DNA of 64,000 nucleotides from Pseudomonas pergaminensis (GCF_024112395.2 NZ_CP078013.2:3968001-4032000), one strand, 5' to 3'. Numbered from the stretch's first letter, positions 9,324 through 22,630 are shown. Translations and numbers: made by a program. The notes: generated by a model not told the origin, from the letters alone.

Positions 9324-10319
9324 ATGGGTTTGCTGATCGAAGGACACTGGAAAGACCAGTGGTACGAAAGTAGCGCAGACGGCGCGTTCCAGCGCGAACA
9401 GGCGCAACGCCGCCACTGGGTAACCGCCGATGGCGCGCCGGGCCCGAGTGGCGAAGGCGGCTTCAAGGCCGAGGCCGGTCGCTACCACCTCTACGTCTCC
9501 CTGGCCTGCCCGTGGGCCCATCGCACGCTGATCCTGCGCAAGCTCAAGGGCCTGGAAAGCCTGATCGATGTGTCCGTGGTCAGTTGGCTGATGCTGGAAA
9601 ACGGCTGGACCTTCGACAAGGCTCACGGCTCCACCGGCGACAAGCTGGATGATTTCGACTTCATGCACCAGCGCTACACCGCTGACACGGCCGACTACAC
9701 CGGGCGCGTCACCGTGCCGGTACTGTGGGACAAGAAGCTCAAGCGCATCGTCAGCAATGAATCGGCGGAGATCATCCGCATGTTCAACAGTGCCTTCAAC
9801 GAACTGACCGGCAACACCCTGGATTTCTACCCCGAGCCGCTGCGCGCGACCATCGACGCGTTGAACGAGCGCATTTACCCCGCCGTGAACAACGGCGTGT
9901 ATCGCGCAGGCTTTGCCACCTCGCAGCAGGCGTATGAACGTGCGTTCGATGATGTGTTTGCGGAGCTGGATCATCTGGAACTGCACCTAAGCGACCACCG
10001 TTACCTAGCCGGCGAATACCTGACCGAGGCGGATGTGCGGCTGTTCACCACACTGATTCGCTTTGATGCGGTGTATTACAGCCACTTCAAATGCAACCTG
10101 CGCAGGATTGCGGATTATCCGAACCTGTCGAATTGGTTGAGGGAGATGTACCAGTGGCCGGGCGTGGCCGAGACGGTGGATTTCGCGCACATCAAAGGGC
10201 ATTACTATGCCAGCCACCGCACGATCAACCCGACGGGGATTGTGCCAAAGGGGCCGTTGCAGCGATTTGATGGACAGCATGATCGGGCACAACTGAACGG
10301 CAAAAGTGTCTGGAGCTGA
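9324..10319 (+). CDS. Glutathione S-transferase, glutathionyl-hydroquinone reductase (YqjG/Xi-class) type
   Basis: A 331-residue protein from ATG 9324 with AAGGAG about 7 nt upstream. The N-terminal thioredoxin-like GST domain carries the Xi-class active-site motif ACPWAHRTLILRKLKGL (catalytic Cys near residue 62), and the C-terminal helical domain contains YLTEADVRLFTTLIRFDAVY. Xi-class enzymes reduce glutathionyl-hydroquinones, releasing hydroquinone and GSSG. The length and motif match E. coli YqjG (328). It is a single gene, convergent with cysG, and a GC-rich hairpin repeat follows the stop. Confidence 0.92.
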   Translation: MGLLIEGHWKDQWYESSADGAFQREQAQRRHWVTADGAPGPSGEGGFKAEAGRYHLYVSLACPWAHRTLILRKLKGLESLIDVSVVSWLMLENGWTFDKAHGSTGDKLDDFDFMHQRYTADTADYTGRVTVPVLWDKKLKRIVSNESAEIIRMFNSAFNELTGNTLDFYPEPLRATIDALNERIYPAVNNGVYRAGFATSQQAYERAFDDVFAELDHLELHLSDHRYLAGEYLTEADVRLFTTLIRFDAVYYSHFKCNLRRIADYPNLSNWLREMYQWPGVAETVDFAHIKGHYYASHRTINPTGIVPKGPLQRFDGQHDRAQLNGKSVWS

Positions 10320-10326
10320 TCAGTCA

Positions 10327-10359
10327 CTGTGGTGAGCGGGCTTGCCCCGCTCACCACAG
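10327..10359. repeat. GGTGAGCGGGCTTGCCCCGC-type hairpin repeat
   Basis: CTGTGGTGAGCGGG and its inverse CCCGCTCACCACAG fold into a perfect stem around a short loop, between the convergent GST and cysG genes. The same core recurs as a long inverted pair near 51.7 kb, so this is a third dispersed palindromic repeat family. It may also act as a transcription stop. Confidence 0.75.
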
Positions 10360-10403
10360 AAAGCCTGCTCTCCACAGCAGCCTTACCGGCCACCATAGCG
10401 TTC

Positions 10404-11798
10404 TCAGACCTGGGACTGCGCGCCTTCAAACCACTTCAGCTTCTCGCGCAACACCACCACCTCACCCACGATCACCAGCGTCGGCGCATGCACTTCATGC
10501 TCCGCCACCATGCGTGGCAGATCCGCAAGCGTGCCGGTAAACACGCGCTGGTTGGACGTGGTGCCCTGCTGGATCAACGCTGCAGGGGTATCCGATGCAC
10601 GGCCATGCTTGATCAGTTGTTCGCAGATGATCGGCAAGCCAATCAAGCCCATGTAGAACACCAGGGTCTGCGAGGGGCCCACCAGGTCATCCCAAGGCAG
10701 GTCCGAGGTCCCGTCCTTTAAATGCCCGGTAATAAAACGTACGGACTGCGCATAGTCACGGTGAGTCAGCGGAATCCCGGCATACGCCGCGCAACCGCTG
10801 GCCGCCGTGATCCCTGGCACCACCTGGAACGGAATGCCGTGGGCCGCCAGTTCTTCGATCTCTTCGCCACCACGGCCAAAGATGAACGGATCGCCACCCT
10901 TGAGACGCAGCACGCGCTTGCCTTGTTTGGCCAGGTCCACCAATTGCTGGTTGATCTGGTCTTGCGGCACGGCGTGATCGGCGCGGCGTTTGCCAACGTA
11001 GACACGCTCGGCATCACGGCGGCACAGCTCGAGAATCGCAGGAGCTACGAGGCGGTCATACAGCACCACATCGGCTTGCTGCATCAGGCGCAGGGCGCGG
11101 AAGGTCAGCAGGTCGGGGTCGCCCGGGCCTGCACCCACCAAGTAGACTTCGCCCGGTGCATTCGGCGGTGCGCCGTTGACCTTTTCGATCAACAGGCGCT
11201 CAGCTTCATCGCCCTGTCCAGCCAATTGGCGGTCGGCAATCGGGCCTTGGAAGACCTCTTCCCAGAATGCGCGGCGCTGCTGCACATCCGGGTACAAACC
11301 TTTGACCTGAGCTCGAAACCGCGCCGCCAACCCGGCCAACTGGCCATAAGTGGACGGAATCCAGGTTTCCAGCTTGGCGCGGATCAGGCGCGCCAGCACC
11401 GGCGCATCGCCGCCGCTGGACACCGCGATCACCAAGGGTGAACGGTCGACAATCGCCGGGAAGATCACGCTGCACAAGGCCGGCGCATCCACCACATTGA
11501 CCGGCACACAACGGCGCTTGGCATCGCTGGACACTTGCGCGTTCAACGGCTCGTCGTCGGTGGCCGCGATGATCAGGGTGCAACCGTCGAGGTCGGCCTC
11601 CTGATAACCGCGCAAAATCAGTTCCCCGCCACTGTCCAGTACCAGCTCTTTGAGCTGGTCTTCGATCTGGGGAGCAACCACCCGCAGCAACGCACCGGCA
11701 TCGGCCAGCAGCCGGGATTTGCGCAAGGCAATCTCCCCGCCACCGACGACCAACACACGACTGCCGCGCAGGTTATGAAACAGCGGCAGAAATTCCAT
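10404..11798 (-). CDS. cysG: Siroheme synthase CysG (trifunctional)
   Basis: A 464-residue fusion. Residues 1 to about 205 are the precorrin-2 dehydrogenase/ferrochelatase module, with the NAD-binding loop [15 protein letters not shown] near the N-terminus. Residues from about 216 are uroporphyrinogen-III methyltransferase, with [27 protein letters not shown] and [10 protein letters not shown]. Together they turn uroporphyrinogen III into siroheme, the cofactor of sulfite and nitrite reductases. The gene lies directly after serS (the serS stop and cysG start abut) and is the last of the minus-strand ftsK-lolA-rarA-crcB-serS-cysG run. The length matches E. coli CysG (457). Confidence 0.97.
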   Translation of the reverse strand: MEFLPLFHNLRGSRVLVVGGGEIALRKSRLLADAGALLRVVAPQIEDQLKELVLDSGGELILRGYQEADLDGCTLIIAATDDEPLNAQVSSDAKRRCVPVNVVDAPALCSVIFPAIVDRSPLVIAVSSGGDAPVLARLIRAKLETWIPSTYGQLAGLAARFRAQVKGLYPDVQQRRAFWEEVFQGPIADRQLAGQGDEAERLLIEKVNGAPPNAPGEVYLVGAGPGDPDLLTFRALRLMQQADVVLYDRLVAPAILELCRRDAERVYVGKRRADHAVPQDQINQQLVDLAKQGKRVLRLKGGDPFIFGRGGEEIEELAAHGIPFQVVPGITAASGCAAYAGIPLTHRDYAQSVRFITGHLKDGTSDLPWDDLVGPSQTLVFYMGLIGLPIICEQLIKHGRASDTPAALIQQGTTSNQRVFTGTLADLPRMVAEHEVHAPTLVIVGEVVVLREKLKWFEGAQSQV

Positions 11799-13469
<1,671 letters not shown>

Positions 13470-13470
<1 letters not shown>

Positions 13471-14792
13471 TACTTTCTCCGCTGTTTGGGGCTGAGTCGA
13501 TCGAGTTGGGCGAGGTGATTGAGCTTTTCGCCGATCTTCAGCTCCAGGCCACGGGGCACCGGCTGATAGAGCGGGAGTGGCTCAAGGTCATCGGGAAAAT
13601 AGTCTTCACCGGCCGCATAGGCATCCGGTTCATCGTGGGCGTAGCGGTATTCATCACCGTAGCCCAACTGTTTCATCAACTTGGTCGGCGCGTTGCGCAA
13701 GTGCATCGGCACTTCGAGAGAGCCGTATTCGGCGGCGGCGCGCAGGGCGGACTTGAAGCCCACGTACACCGCATTGCTCTTGGGCGCGCAGGCCAGGTAG
13801 GTGATGGCCTGGGCCACGGCCAACTCGCCTTCCGGGCTGCCGAGGCGCTCCTGCACGTCCCACGCGGCCAGGCACAGGCTCAGTGCACGCGGGTCGGCGT
13901 TGCCGATGTCTTCGCTGGCCATGCGCACCACGCGGCGGGCGAGGTAGAGCGGGTCGCAACCGCCGTCGATCATCCGCGCAAACCAGTACAGCGCGCCGTC
14001 CGGGTTGGAACCGCGCACGGATTTATGCAGCGCCGATATCTGGTCGTAGAAGGCTTCGCCCCCCTTGTCAAAGCGTCGGCGCGTATCGCCGAGGAGGCTT
14101 TGCAAGAGGTCGACGCCAATCTCACCGCCGTCTTCGGCCAGGTCGGAAGCGTTCTCCAGCAGGTTGAGAAAGCGACGACCGTCACCGTCGGCGGCGGTCA
14201 GCAGGATCTTGAAGCCCTCTTCGCTCACGCTGAGTTGCCGCTTGCCCAGGCCCTTGTCTTCATTCAGGGCCCGCTGCAGCAGCTTCTGCATGGCGGCCTC
14301 GTCCAGGCTTTTCAGCACATAGACCCGCGCCCGCGACAGCAAGGCGTTGTTCAGTTCGAACGATGGGTTTTCGGTGGTGGCGCCGATAAAGATCAGCGTG
14401 CCGTCTTCGACATAAGGCAGGAACGCATCCTGCTGGGACTTGTTGAAGCGGTGCACTTCATCGACGAACAGGATGGTGCGCTTGCCGTACTGCCCGGCCT
14501 GTTGCTTGGCGACTTCCACCGCCTGGCGGATCTCCTTGACCCCGGCGAGTACCGCCGAGACCGTTTCGAAGTGCGCATCCGAGACCTTCGCCAGCAGGCG
14601 CGCCAGGGTGGTCTTGCCCACCCCCGGCGGCCCCCAGAAAATCATCGAGTGCAGCGCACCCTGCTCCAGGGCTTCGCGCAACGGCTTGCCGCGAGCGAGC
14701 AGGTGTTCCTGACCGACGTACTCATCCAGGTTGGTCGAACGCAAGCGCGCGGCCAATGGCTGGGCAATCGGGTCACTTCGAAACAGATCCAT
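13470..14792 (-). CDS. rarA: Replication-associated recombination protein A (RarA/MgsA)
   Basis: A 440-residue AAA+ ATPase of the clamp-loader clade. It begins [20 protein letters not shown] and has [20 protein letters not shown], Walker [16 protein letters not shown] near residue 57, Walker [17 protein letters not shown] and sensor [12 protein letters not shown], followed by the C-terminal tetramerisation domain with [20 protein letters not shown]. RarA acts at stalled replication forks, with SSB. It lies between lolA (23 nt upstream) and crcB (overlapping), in the usual genus order. Confidence 0.97.
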
Positions 14793-14815
14793 GGGCAGCG
14801 TTTGAAACCTCTAGA

Positions 14816-15439
14816 TTATTCCTGGATCACGTCGGCACCCTTGGGGATGTCGAACTTGAACTTGGACGCCGGTACCGGCTGGTTGGCCTTGACCCCGGAG
14901 AACAGGATATCGGTGCGCTGGCCGACGCTGTCGACCAGGCGCATGTTGTTGATCACGCCGTTGCCAAACGACAGGGACAGCGTGTCGAACAGCGTGTCCT
15001 TGGATTTGGGCTTGAGGGTGAACTCGATCACGTTGCTGGTCTGCTTGGAGGTGATGTCGAAGCTGTCGTTGATTTTCGACACATCACCCGACAGCAGCAG
15101 GGCCGGGGTCTGGTTCAGGCGCGGGTCGAGCTTCTTGATGGTGGCCTGTTCCAGGTCCGGGTCCCACAGGGTGACCTTCTGGCCGTCGGAAACAATGGTC
15201 TGCTCAGCCTTGCCTTCGGTGTGCCAGTAGAACAGCCCAGGGCGCTGCACGGCCATTTCGCCGGCAGTTTCCTGCAACTGGGTGCCACCGGCATCCAGGG
15301 TCAGCTGGGAGAAGCGCGCGGTCAGGGTCTGGGATTTGTCCAGCAGGTTCTTCAAGCTGGCGACGGAGGCCGGGTCAGCATGGGCCGAAACAGCGGTCAG
15401 GGCCAGTGCCGGCAACAACAGCATGCGGATAAGACGCAT
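14816..15439 (-). CDS. lolA: Outer-membrane lipoprotein carrier LolA
   Basis: A 207-residue periplasmic protein from ATG 15439, chosen because AGGA lies at proper spacing upstream, whereas the ATG four codons earlier has no ribosome-binding site. The signal peptide [21 protein letters not shown] is cut before [16 protein letters not shown]. The mature part has the LolA half-barrel pattern [28 protein letters not shown] and [17 protein letters not shown]. LolA receives lipoproteins from LolCDE at the inner membrane and carries them to LolB. It lies between ftsK and rarA on the minus strand. Confidence 0.96.
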   Translation of the reverse strand: MRLIRMLLLPALALTAVSAHADPASVASLKNLLDKSQTLTARFSQLTLDAGGTQLQETAGEMAVQRPGLFYWHTEGKAEQTIVSDGQKVTLWDPDLEQATIKKLDPRLNQTPALLLSGDVSKINDSFDITSKQTSNVIEFTLKPKSKDTLFDTLSLSFGNGVINNMRLVDSVGQRTDILFSGVKANQPVPASKFKFDIPKGADVIQE

Positions 15440-15493
15440 GGGAGTCCTCATTGAGTGGTCAGGGCGTGCCGCGTGCTGCCACGCGGCGCGGGA

Positions 15494-17902
15494 TCAGTCG
15501 CGCATCTGCCCGGGGGCAATGACTTCGCGCGAGCCGTTGGTGTTCATTGCGGTGACGACGCCGGCCATTTCCATGGCTTCGATCATGCGGGCGGCGCGGT
15601 TGTAGCCGATCTTCAGCTTGCGCTGCACCGCCGAGATGGAGGCGCGACGGCTTTCCAGTACAAAAGCCACGGCCTCGTCGTACAGCGCGTCGGTTTCGGC
15701 ATCATCGTCGCCACCGCTGCTGCCGCCGTCGAAGCCACTGCCGGCTTCTTCCACACCGGCCAGAATGTCGTCGTTGTATTCCGGCGCGCCGCGCAGCTTC
15801 CAGGCTTCCACCACACGGTGGACTTCATCGTCGGAAACAAAGGCGCCGTGAACCCGGATCGGCAGGCTGGTGCCCGGCGGCATATAGAGCATGTCGCCGT
15901 GGCCCAGCAGCTGTTCGGCGCCGCCCTGGTCGATGATGGTCCGCGAGTCGATCTTGCTCGACACCTGGAACGCCATGCGGGTCGGGATGTTGGCCTTGAT
16001 CAGGCCGGTGATCACGTCCACCGACGGACGCTGGGTGGCGAGGATCAAGTGAATACCGGCGGCACGAGCCTTCTGGGCGATACGGGCGATCAGTTCTTCG
16101 ACCTTCTTGCCGACGATCATCATCATGTCGGCGAATTCGTCGACCACCACCACGATGGTCGGCAGCTTGCTCAGCAGCGGCGCTTCGTCGTGAATGCTTT
16201 CGCGCTTGTACAACGGGTCGGTCAGCGGTGTGCCGGCGTCCTGGGCTTCCTTGACCTTGGCGTTGAAGCCCGACAGGTTACGCACGCCCATCTTCGCCAT
16301 CAGCTTGTAGCGGCGCTCCATTTCGGCGACGCTCCAGCGCAGGGCGTTGGCGGCGTCCTTCATGTCGGTGACCACCGGGCACAGCAGGTGCGGAATGCCC
16401 TCGTAGATCGACAGTTCGAGCATCTTCGGGTCGATCATGATCAGCTTGGCGTCTTCCGGGCCGGACTTGAACAGGATCGACAGGATCATCGCGTTCACAC
16501 CCACCGACTTACCGGAACCGGTGGTACCGGCCACCAGCAAGTGGGGCATCTTCGCCAGGTCGGTGATCACCGGCTTGCCGCCGATGTCGTGACCCAGGGC
16601 CAGGGTGACCGGCGACTTGAAGTTGTCGTACTCAGGGGTCGACAGCACTTCGGAGAAGCGCACGATCTGGCGGTCTTCGTTGGGAATCTCGATGCCCACG
16701 GTGGTCTTGCCGGGAATCACTTCCACGACACGCACACTGGTCACGGCCAGGGAACGGGCCAAATCCTTCGCCAGGTTGGCGATACGGCTGACCTTCACGC
16801 CGGCAGCCGGCTGGATTTCGTAACGGGTGATCACCGGGCCGGGGTGGATGGAATCCACCGAGACTTCGACGCCGAATTCCTTGAGCTTGATTTCCAGCAG
16901 GTGGCCGACGGCCGCCAGGGATTCAGGCGAATAGTTGAGTTGTTTCTTTTCGGCCGGGTCGAGGATCGAGATCGGCGGCAAGGTGCCTTCGACGGCGCTG
17001 TCGACGAACAGCGGCGCCTGTTTCTCTTTCTGAACGCGATGGCTCGGTTCGGCTGGCTTGGGCGGCGCGGGGGCAATGACAGGCGGCACCTGCTTCTCGC
17101 GGTCCGACATGTGCTTGCTCAGCGCCTGCTCGCGCTCGATCAGGCGCTCCTTGACCTTGGCCTGCTCGCGCCGGTCCGGTGTGCTCGGGGCCACTACTTC
17201 GTTGACACGGGTATCGACTTCACGCAACTGGGCGACCATGCGCTTGCGGTCGACACGGGCAGCCCACCAGCGGTTGGCGGCGCCCTGGAACAGTTCCAAC
17301 AGGTCGAGGGTGATCTTGCCGGTCACGTCCATCACCTTGAACCAGGACAGGTCGGTGAACACGGTGAGGCCGAACAGGAACAGCGCGATGAACATCAAGG
17401 TGCTGCCCTGGATATTCAGGGTCTTGCGCGCCAGGTCGCCGAGGCTTTCGCCCAGCGCCCCGCCCGCGCCCGCTGGCAAGCCAGTCGGCGCATGGAAATG
17501 GATATGGGCCAGGGCCGCGCCGGACAGCACCAGGAACACCAGGCCGATCAGGCGCCATGAAAACAGCCAGCCGCTCCACTGCCACGGCTCGTGGCGCTGG
17601 CGGAAGATCTGCCAGGTTTTGATCGCCAGCAGCAACGGGAAGATATAGGCGAAGTAACCCAGCACCATGAACAGGATATCGGCGCTGTAGGAACCGGCAG
17701 GCCCGCCGAAGTTCTGCACGTCTTCGATCTTGCTGTTGTGGCTCCAGCCCGGATCGTCCTTGCCATAGGTCAGCAAGGCCATCATCAGGAACAGGCACAG
17801 GGCGCCGATCGCGATCAGCGCGCCTTCCTTGAGACGATAATGCAGGTGCTGGCGCCAGGCCGGCACGACTGCTGCTTTAGGTGTTGCGGCGGATTTCTTC
17901 AA
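15494..17902 (-). CDS. ftsK: DNA translocase FtsK
   Basis: An 802-residue protein. The N-terminal about 190 residues hold four membrane helices (for example [20 protein letters not shown]) that anchor it at the septum. A charged linker follows, then the RecA-like motor with Walker [16 protein letters not shown] near residue 470 and Walker [14 protein letters not shown]. The C-terminal winged-helix gamma domain, with [20 protein letters not shown], reads KOPS sites and activates XerCD at dif. The protein is far shorter than E. coli FtsK (1329) because the linker is short, as usual in pseudomonads. First gene of the minus-strand run ftsK-lolA-rarA-crcB-serS-cysG. Confidence 0.97.
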   Translation of the reverse strand: MKKSAATPKAAVVPAWRQHLHYRLKEGALIAIGALCLFLMMALLTYGKDDPGWSHNSKIEDVQNFGGPAGSYSADILFMVLGYFAYIFPLLLAIKTWQIFRQRHEPWQWSGWLFSWRLIGLVFLVLSGAALAHIHFHAPTGLPAGAGGALGESLGDLARKTLNIQGSTLMFIALFLFGLTVFTDLSWFKVMDVTGKITLDLLELFQGAANRWWAARVDRKRMVAQLREVDTRVNEVVAPSTPDRREQAKVKERLIEREQALSKHMSDREKQVPPVIAPAPPKPAEPSHRVQKEKQAPLFVDSAVEGTLPPISILDPAEKKQLNYSPESLAAVGHLLEIKLKEFGVEVSVDSIHPGPVITRYEIQPAAGVKVSRIANLAKDLARSLAVTSVRVVEVIPGKTTVGIEIPNEDRQIVRFSEVLSTPEYDNFKSPVTLALGHDIGGKPVITDLAKMPHLLVAGTTGSGKSVGVNAMILSILFKSGPEDAKLIMIDPKMLELSIYEGIPHLLCPVVTDMKDAANALRWSVAEMERRYKLMAKMGVRNLSGFNAKVKEAQDAGTPLTDPLYKRESIHDEAPLLSKLPTIVVVVDEFADMMMIVGKKVEELIARIAQKARAAGIHLILATQRPSVDVITGLIKANIPTRMAFQVSSKIDSRTIIDQGGAEQLLGHGDMLYMPPGTSLPIRVHGAFVSDDEVHRVVEAWKLRGAPEYNDDILAGVEEAGSGFDGGSSGGDDDAETDALYDEAVAFVLESRRASISAVQRKLKIGYNRAARMIEAMEMAGVVTAMNTNGSREVIAPGQMRD

Positions 17903-18399
17903 AACGGGTCTTTTCCTGCGCCTTTAGCGCGTCCATCTGTTGAATGACTGCAAATACTGCCCAATCCGAGCAGCTGAAAAATGAACGAGCGTCGTTGAAT
18001 CTACTTTTAACACTGGGCGATTGCTGGATGAAATGGCGATAACGCCACAATGGCCGCATTGTACGGGTTTGTGCCCCTGATGCCACGCCACTTGGCGTTC
18101 TTCAAGCAGCATCGCCAGTGGTGTGTCACAAGATGTTCAATTTGAGCATGCATTGTCTTTGCTGACAAAGGCTTATGAGCTGTTTTTACTCATCCAGGCA
18201 AGCTTGGCAAAAGGCCTGCATGGCCTAGCCCCGATTACGACCACGCCTGATGCACAGAGTTGCAGAAACACCTGCTCACGCTAATCCACTCCAACGGCCG
18301 ATTCGGGCTGGCCCCATGGCGCCATGTCGACAATAATCAGCACTGCGCACGCAGGTGTCATACCTGCCACTCCCCTCCCCTTCCGTAAGCCTGGATGCC
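17903..18399. other. 497-nt gap between divergent ftsK and aat
   Basis: No credible gene was found on either strand, and the base composition is lower in GC than the neighbours. Two small palindromes stand out: ACAATG-gccg-CATTGT (18047-18062) and AGGCC-tgcat-GGCCT (18212-18226). The region must contain the promoters of both flanking genes; no clear -35/-10 pair was found. Confidence 0.6.
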
Positions 18400-19080
18400 A
18401 TGCTGACCTGGTTACAACGCGATTCACTCACATTCCCTCCATTGGCCAAGGCCATGCGCGAACCCAATGGCTTGCTGGCCGCCGGTGGCGATCTTTCGGC
18501 CGAGCGGCTGATCCAGGCCTACCGCCATGGCTGCTTTCCCTGGTTCTCGGAGGGTCAGCCGATCCTCTGGTGGTCGCCCGACCCGCGCACCGTGATATTC
18601 CCCGACGAACTGCATGTATCGCGCAGCCTGGCCAAACTGTTGCGCCAGCAGCGCTACAGCGTGACCTTCGACAGGGACTTTGCCGCCGTCATCCAGGCCT
18701 GCGCAGCACCGCGTGCCTATGCCGATGGCACCTGGATTACCGATAGCATCCAGGGCGCCTATCTGGAGCTGCACCAGCGCGGTTATGCGCACTCGGTAGA
18801 GGTCTGGGACGACGGCGAACTGGTAGGTGGCCTGTATGGCCTGGCGATGGGCCAGCTGTTTTTTGGCGAATCCATGTTCAGCCGCGCCGACAACGCCTCG
18901 AAATTCGGCTTCGCCACATTGACCCGTCAATTGCAGGCCTGGGGTTTTGTACTGATCGACTGCCAGATGCCCAACGATCACCTGCACAGCCTGGGTGCCC
19001 GCGCCATATCCCGCAGCGACTTCGCAGGTTTCCTGCGCGACCATCTGGACCAGCCCAACGCTGGACCGTGGGTTTCCTAG
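18400..19080 (+). CDS. aat: Leucyl/phenylalanyl-tRNA-protein transferase
   Basis: A 226-residue protein from ATG 18400 ([19 protein letters not shown]); a 15-codon in-frame extension upstream has no conserved content. Family motifs are [40 protein letters not shown] and [19 protein letters not shown]. Aat adds Leu or Phe from aminoacyl-tRNA to proteins with N-terminal Lys or Arg, making them ClpS-ClpAP substrates. The next gene, ate, serves the same pathway for other N-termini, and clpA and clpS follow nearby on the other strand. Confidence 0.97.
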   Translation: MLTWLQRDSLTFPPLAKAMREPNGLLAAGGDLSAERLIQAYRHGCFPWFSEGQPILWWSPDPRTVIFPDELHVSRSLAKLLRQQRYSVTFDRDFAAVIQACAAPRAYADGTWITDSIQGAYLELHQRGYAHSVEVWDDGELVGGLYGLAMGQLFFGESMFSRADNASKFGFATLTRQLQAWGFVLIDCQMPNDHLHSLGARAISRSDFAGFLRDHLDQPNAGPWVS

Positions 19081-19135
19081 GCGACTTCCGCGCTCCTGGC
19101 TTACACTTATTTCAAAGCTTACCCGAGGGTTGATC

Positions 19136-19843
19136 ATGACCGAGTTGGCGCGTTTGAAGTTTTATGCCACTCAACCCCACTCTTGCAGCTATCTGCCCGA
19201 CGAGCAGGCCACCACGCTGTTCCTCGACCCCAGCCAGCCGATGGACGTGCATGTGTATGCCGACCTGTCGGAGATGGGCTTTCGGCGCAGCGGCGATCAC
19301 TTGTACCGGCCTCACTGCCAGAACTGCAATGCCTGCGTACCGGCACGCATCCCCGTGGCGCAGTTTCTGCCGGACCGCAACCAGAAGCGCATCCTCAAGC
19401 GCAACGCCGACCTGACGGTGACGCCGGCCAAGCCACGCTTCACCGAAGAATACTTCGACCTCTACCAGCGCTATATCGAGGAGCGGCACGCCGACGGCGA
19501 TATGTTCCCGCCCAGTCGCGACCAGTTTTCCACGTTCCTGGTGCGCGACCTGCCCTTCTCGCGCTTCTACGAGTTTCGTGCAGACGGTCGATTGGTGGCC
19601 GTCGCCGTGACCGACCTGCTGCCTAACGGGCTGTCGGCGGTGTACACCTTCTATGAGCCCACCGAAGAACGTCGCAGCCTGGGACGCTTCGCGATCCTCT
19701 GGCAGATTGGCGAAGCACTGCGCCTGGAACTGGAGGCGGTGTACCTCGGATACTGGATCAAGAACTGCAAAAAGATGAATTACAAGACCCAATATCGGCC
19801 CATCGAACTGCTGATTAATCAAAGATGGGTCACGCTTAACTAG
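19136..19843 (+). CDS. bpt: Aspartate/glutamate leucyltransferase (Bpt/Ate)
   Basis: A 235-residue arginyltransferase-family protein from ATG 19136 ([20 protein letters not shown]). Conserved features are [14 protein letters not shown], the Cys-rich [15 protein letters not shown] around residue 65 and [15 protein letters not shown]. The bacterial clade (bpt) transfers Leu to N-terminal Asp or Glu, generating a leucine N-degron for ClpS, in contrast to eukaryotic ATE1, which transfers Arg. It lies 55 nt after aat and ahead of infA. The older genus name ate is also in use. Confidence 0.95.
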
Positions 19844-19943
19844 AACCCCTTGGCTTGAACACCCTTTTTCGGGCACAATGCACGCCGCTTTTGCCTGGCG
19901 CAGTTGCACCGGGCCATTCACTGGATACCGAGGGCTTTACTGC

Positions 19944-20162
19944 ATGTCGAAAGAAGACAGCTTCGAAATGGAAGGCACTGTCGTCGACACCCTGCCCAAC
20001 ACCATGTTTCGTGTGGAGTTGGAAAATGGGCACGTCGTAACCGCGCATATCTCCGGCAAGATGCGCAAGAACTACATTCGTATTCTTACCGGTGACAAAG
20101 TGCGCGTCGAGCTGACGCCCTATGACTTGAGCAAAGGGCGCATCACTTACCGCGCTCGCTAA
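19944..20162 (+). CDS. infA: Translation initiation factor IF-1
   Basis: A 72-residue single S1/OB-fold protein from ATG 19944: [40 protein letters not shown] and [12 protein letters not shown] at the end, essentially the universal IF-1 sequence. It binds the 30S A site and helps IF-2 and IF-3 select initiator tRNA. A strong intrinsic terminator follows directly. Confidence 0.99.
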
Positions 20163-20174
20163 GCAAGTCAATAC

Positions 20175-20202
20175 AAAACGCCCGGTTATGCCGGGCGTTT
20201 TT
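20175..20202 (+). terminator. Intrinsic terminator of infA
   Basis: AACGCCCGG-ttatg-CCGGGCGTT followed by TTT, starting 12 nt after the infA stop. Strong GC stem with a T-tract. Confidence 0.9.
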
Positions 20203-20236
20203 GTGTGTGCGCCATTTAACAGTCGCCACTTGACCC

Positions 20237-20266
20237 TGTGGGAGCTGGCTTGCCTGCTCCTACAGT
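20237..20266. repeat. Single REP-like hairpin
   Basis: CTGTGGGAGC and the near-inverse GCTCCTACAG flank TGGCTTGCCT, a single short copy of the GCTGGCTTGCCTGC family lying between the convergent infA and clpA genes. Confidence 0.65.
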
Positions 20267-20314
20267 TGATCTTCACCGGTCGACAGATAGCGACCCACCC
20301 ATTTATCCACGCAG

Positions 20315-20340
20315 CAAAAAGGCGCCTTTCGGCGCCTTTT
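20315..20340 (-). terminator. Intrinsic terminator of clpA
   Basis: AAAAAGGCGCC-tttc-GGCGCCTTTT is a symmetric hairpin with an A-run before and a T-run after, so it can stop transcription on either strand. It lies 20 nt beyond the clpA stop and would also catch read-through from infA. Confidence 0.88.
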
Positions 20341-20359
20341 GCTTTGTTGCGGTCAGCTA

Positions 20360-22630
20360 TCAGGCCATTTCAGCCGTGGTTTCGAACTCGAAGGTCAGCT
20401 CGCCGTCCTTCAGGTCGATGTGCACCACGCCACCATGGTCGGAGAGTTCGCCGAACAGGATCTCTTCGGCCAACGGCCGCTTGATCTTGTCCTGGATCAG
20501 ACGTGCCATTGGGCGAGCGCCCATCGCTGCGTCGTAGCCACCCTCTGCCAGCCAGTTGCGCGCCGCGTCCGTTACGTCCAGCTGCACGCGCTTGTCTTCC
20601 AACTGCGCCTGAAGCTCGGTAAGGAACTTGTCCACCACGCTTTTGATGACCTCATGGCTGAGGCGACCAAACTGGATAATGGTATCCAGGCGGTTACGGA
20701 ACTCCGGCGTGAAGCTCTTCTTGATCACTTCCATGGCATCAGACGAGTGATCCTGATGCGCGAAGCCGATAGAAGCCCGCGCGGCCGTTTCGGCACCGGC
20801 GTTGGTGGTCATGATCACGATCACGTTGCGGAAGTCCGCCTTGCGCCCGTTGTTGTCGGTCAGGGTGCCGTGGTCCATCACCTGCAGCAGCAGGTTAAAG
20901 ACTTCAGGGTGGGCCTTCTCGATTTCATCGAGCAGCAATACGCAATGCGGCTGCTTGGTGATCGCCTCGGTCAACAGGCCGCCCTGGTCGAAACCGACAT
21001 AGCCCGGAGGCGCACCGATCAGGCGCGACACGGTGTGGCGCTCCATGTACTCGGACATGTCGAACCGCACCAGCTCAATACCCATGGCCTTGGCCAACTG
21101 CCGCGCCGCTTCGGTCTTGCCGACGCCGGTCGGGCCGGCGAACAGGAACGAACCAACAGGCTTGTCCGGCGACTTGAGGCCCGCACGCGACAGCTTGATC
21201 GCAGTGGACAGCGAATCGATGGCAGCATCCTGGCCGAACACGGTGAGCTTGAGGTCGCGCTCCAGGTTACGCAGCAGCTCCTTGTCGGAACTGGTGACGT
21301 GTTTTGGCGGAATCCGCGCAATCTTCGCCACGATGTCCTCGACCTGAGGCACGTCGATGCGTCTGACCCGCTTCTCGACCGGCTGCAGGCGCTGATAGGC
21401 GCCTGCCTCGTCGATCACGTCGATGGCTTTGTCAGGCATGTGGCGATCGTTGATGTAGCGTGACGCCAGCTCGGCGGCTGAACGCAAGGCCTCATCGGTG
21501 TACTCGATGCCGTGGTGCGCTTCGAAACGCCCCTTGAGCCCGCGCAGGATGCCGATGGTGTCTTCAACCGAAGGCTCGGACACATCGACCTTCTGGAAGC
21601 GCCGCGCCAAGGCACGATCTTTCTCGAAGATGCCACGGAATTCCTGGAACGTTGTGGAACCGATGCAGCGGATATCACCCGACGACAGCAGCGGCTTGAG
21701 CAGGTTGGAGGCGTCCATCACCCCACCGGATGCCGCACCGGCACCAATGATGGTGTGGATTTCGTCGATGAAGAGGATCGCCTGCGGGCGTTTTTTCAGT
21801 TCGCCAAGCAACGCCTTGAAGCGCTTCTCGAAATCGCCACGGTACTTGGTCCCGGCGAGCAAGGCGCCCAGGTCCAGGGAGTAGACGACGCTGTTGGCCA
21901 GCAGGTCCGGGACCTGGTTATCGACGATACGCTTGGCCAGGCCCTCGGCGATCGCGGTCTTGCCCACGCCCGCCTCACCCACCAGCAACGGGTTGTTCTT
22001 GCGACGGCGTGCAAGGATCTGCGCTACACGCTCAACTTCAAGCTCTCGCCCCACCAGCGGATCGATCCGCCCTTGGCGCGCCAGTTCATTGAGGTTGCTG
22101 GCATAGGCATCCAGTGGATTGCCCGAAGAAGAAGACTCACCGCCCTCGTCGTCCTGCATATCCTGCTCACCCTCGGAATGATCGCCGTGCCCAGGCACCT
22201 TGGAGATACCATGGGCGATGTAGTTGACGACATCGATACGGGCAACGCTCTGCTGTTTAAGCAGGAACACTGCCTGGCTTTCCTGTTCGCTGAAAATCGC
22301 CACAAGCACATTGGCGCCCGTGACCTCACGCTTACCGGAGCTCTGAACGTGGAAAACAGCACGCTGCAATACCCGCTGGAAGCCCAGGGTTGGCTGGGTC
22401 TCACGGTCCTCGTCGTGCACGGGGATCAGTGGCGTGGTGGAGTCGATAAACTCCTGCAGGTCGTGCTTGAGTTTGTCGAGGTTGGCGCCGCACGCACGTA
22501 GAACGGTGGCGGCAGCTTCGTTATCCAAAAGTGCCAGCAGCAGGTGTTCGACGGTCATGAATTCATGACGCTTCGAACGGGCCTCCTTGAAGGCAAGATT
22601 GAGGGTGACTTCGAGCTCGCGGTTTAACAT
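20360..22630 (-). CDS. clpA: ATP-dependent Clp protease ATP-binding subunit ClpA
   Basis: A 756-residue Hsp100 protein. The N-domain (about 1-145) contains [19 protein letters not shown] and binds ClpS. AAA-1 has Walker [16 protein letters not shown] near residue 215 and Walker [18 protein letters not shown]-2 has Walker [16 protein letters not shown] near residue 495 and Walker [15 protein letters not shown]. The IGF loop that docks on ClpP is present in [10 protein letters not shown] near residue 620. It unfolds N-degron and other substrates for ClpP, with ClpS as adaptor. It lies just downstream of clpS with a 29-nt gap. Confidence 0.98.
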   Translation of the reverse strand: MLNRELEVTLNLAFKEARSKRHEFMTVEHLLLALLDNEAAATVLRACGANLDKLKHDLQEFIDSTTPLIPVHDEDRETQPTLGFQRVLQRAVFHVQSSGKREVTGANVLVAIFSEQESQAVFLLKQQSVARIDVVNYIAHGISKVPGHGDHSEGEQDMQDDEGGESSSSGNPLDAYASNLNELARQGRIDPLVGRELEVERVAQILARRRKNNPLLVGEAGVGKTAIAEGLAKRIVDNQVPDLLANSVVYSLDLGALLAGTKYRGDFEKRFKALLGELKKRPQAILFIDEIHTIIGAGAASGGVMDASNLLKPLLSSGDIRCIGSTTFQEFRGIFEKDRALARRFQKVDVSEPSVEDTIGILRGLKGRFEAHHGIEYTDEALRSAAELASRYINDRHMPDKAIDVIDEAGAYQRLQPVEKRVRRIDVPQVEDIVAKIARIPPKHVTSSDKELLRNLERDLKLTVFGQDAAIDSLSTAIKLSRAGLKSPDKPVGSFLFAGPTGVGKTEAARQLAKAMGIELVRFDMSEYMERHTVSRLIGAPPGYVGFDQGGLLTEAITKQPHCVLLLDEIEKAHPEVFNLLLQVMDHGTLTDNNGRKADFRNVIVIMTTNAGAETAARASIGFAHQDHSSDAMEVIKKSFTPEFRNRLDTIIQFGRLSHEVIKSVVDKFLTELQAQLEDKRVQLDVTDAARNWLAEGGYDAAMGARPMARLIQDKIKRPLAEEILFGELSDHGGVVHIDLKDGELTFEFETTAEMA

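Noticed and set aside
17903..18399. A degraded thioredoxin reductase gene between ftsK and aat
   Set aside because: No FAD- or NADP-binding GxGxxG or CATC remnant was found in any frame; other pseudomonads also seem, from memory, to lack trxB at this locus.
20163..20359. A tRNA gene next to infA, as E. coli has serW there
   Set aside because: The 197-nt gap consists of two terminators and a REP hairpin; no cloverleaf or TTCRANY arm is present.
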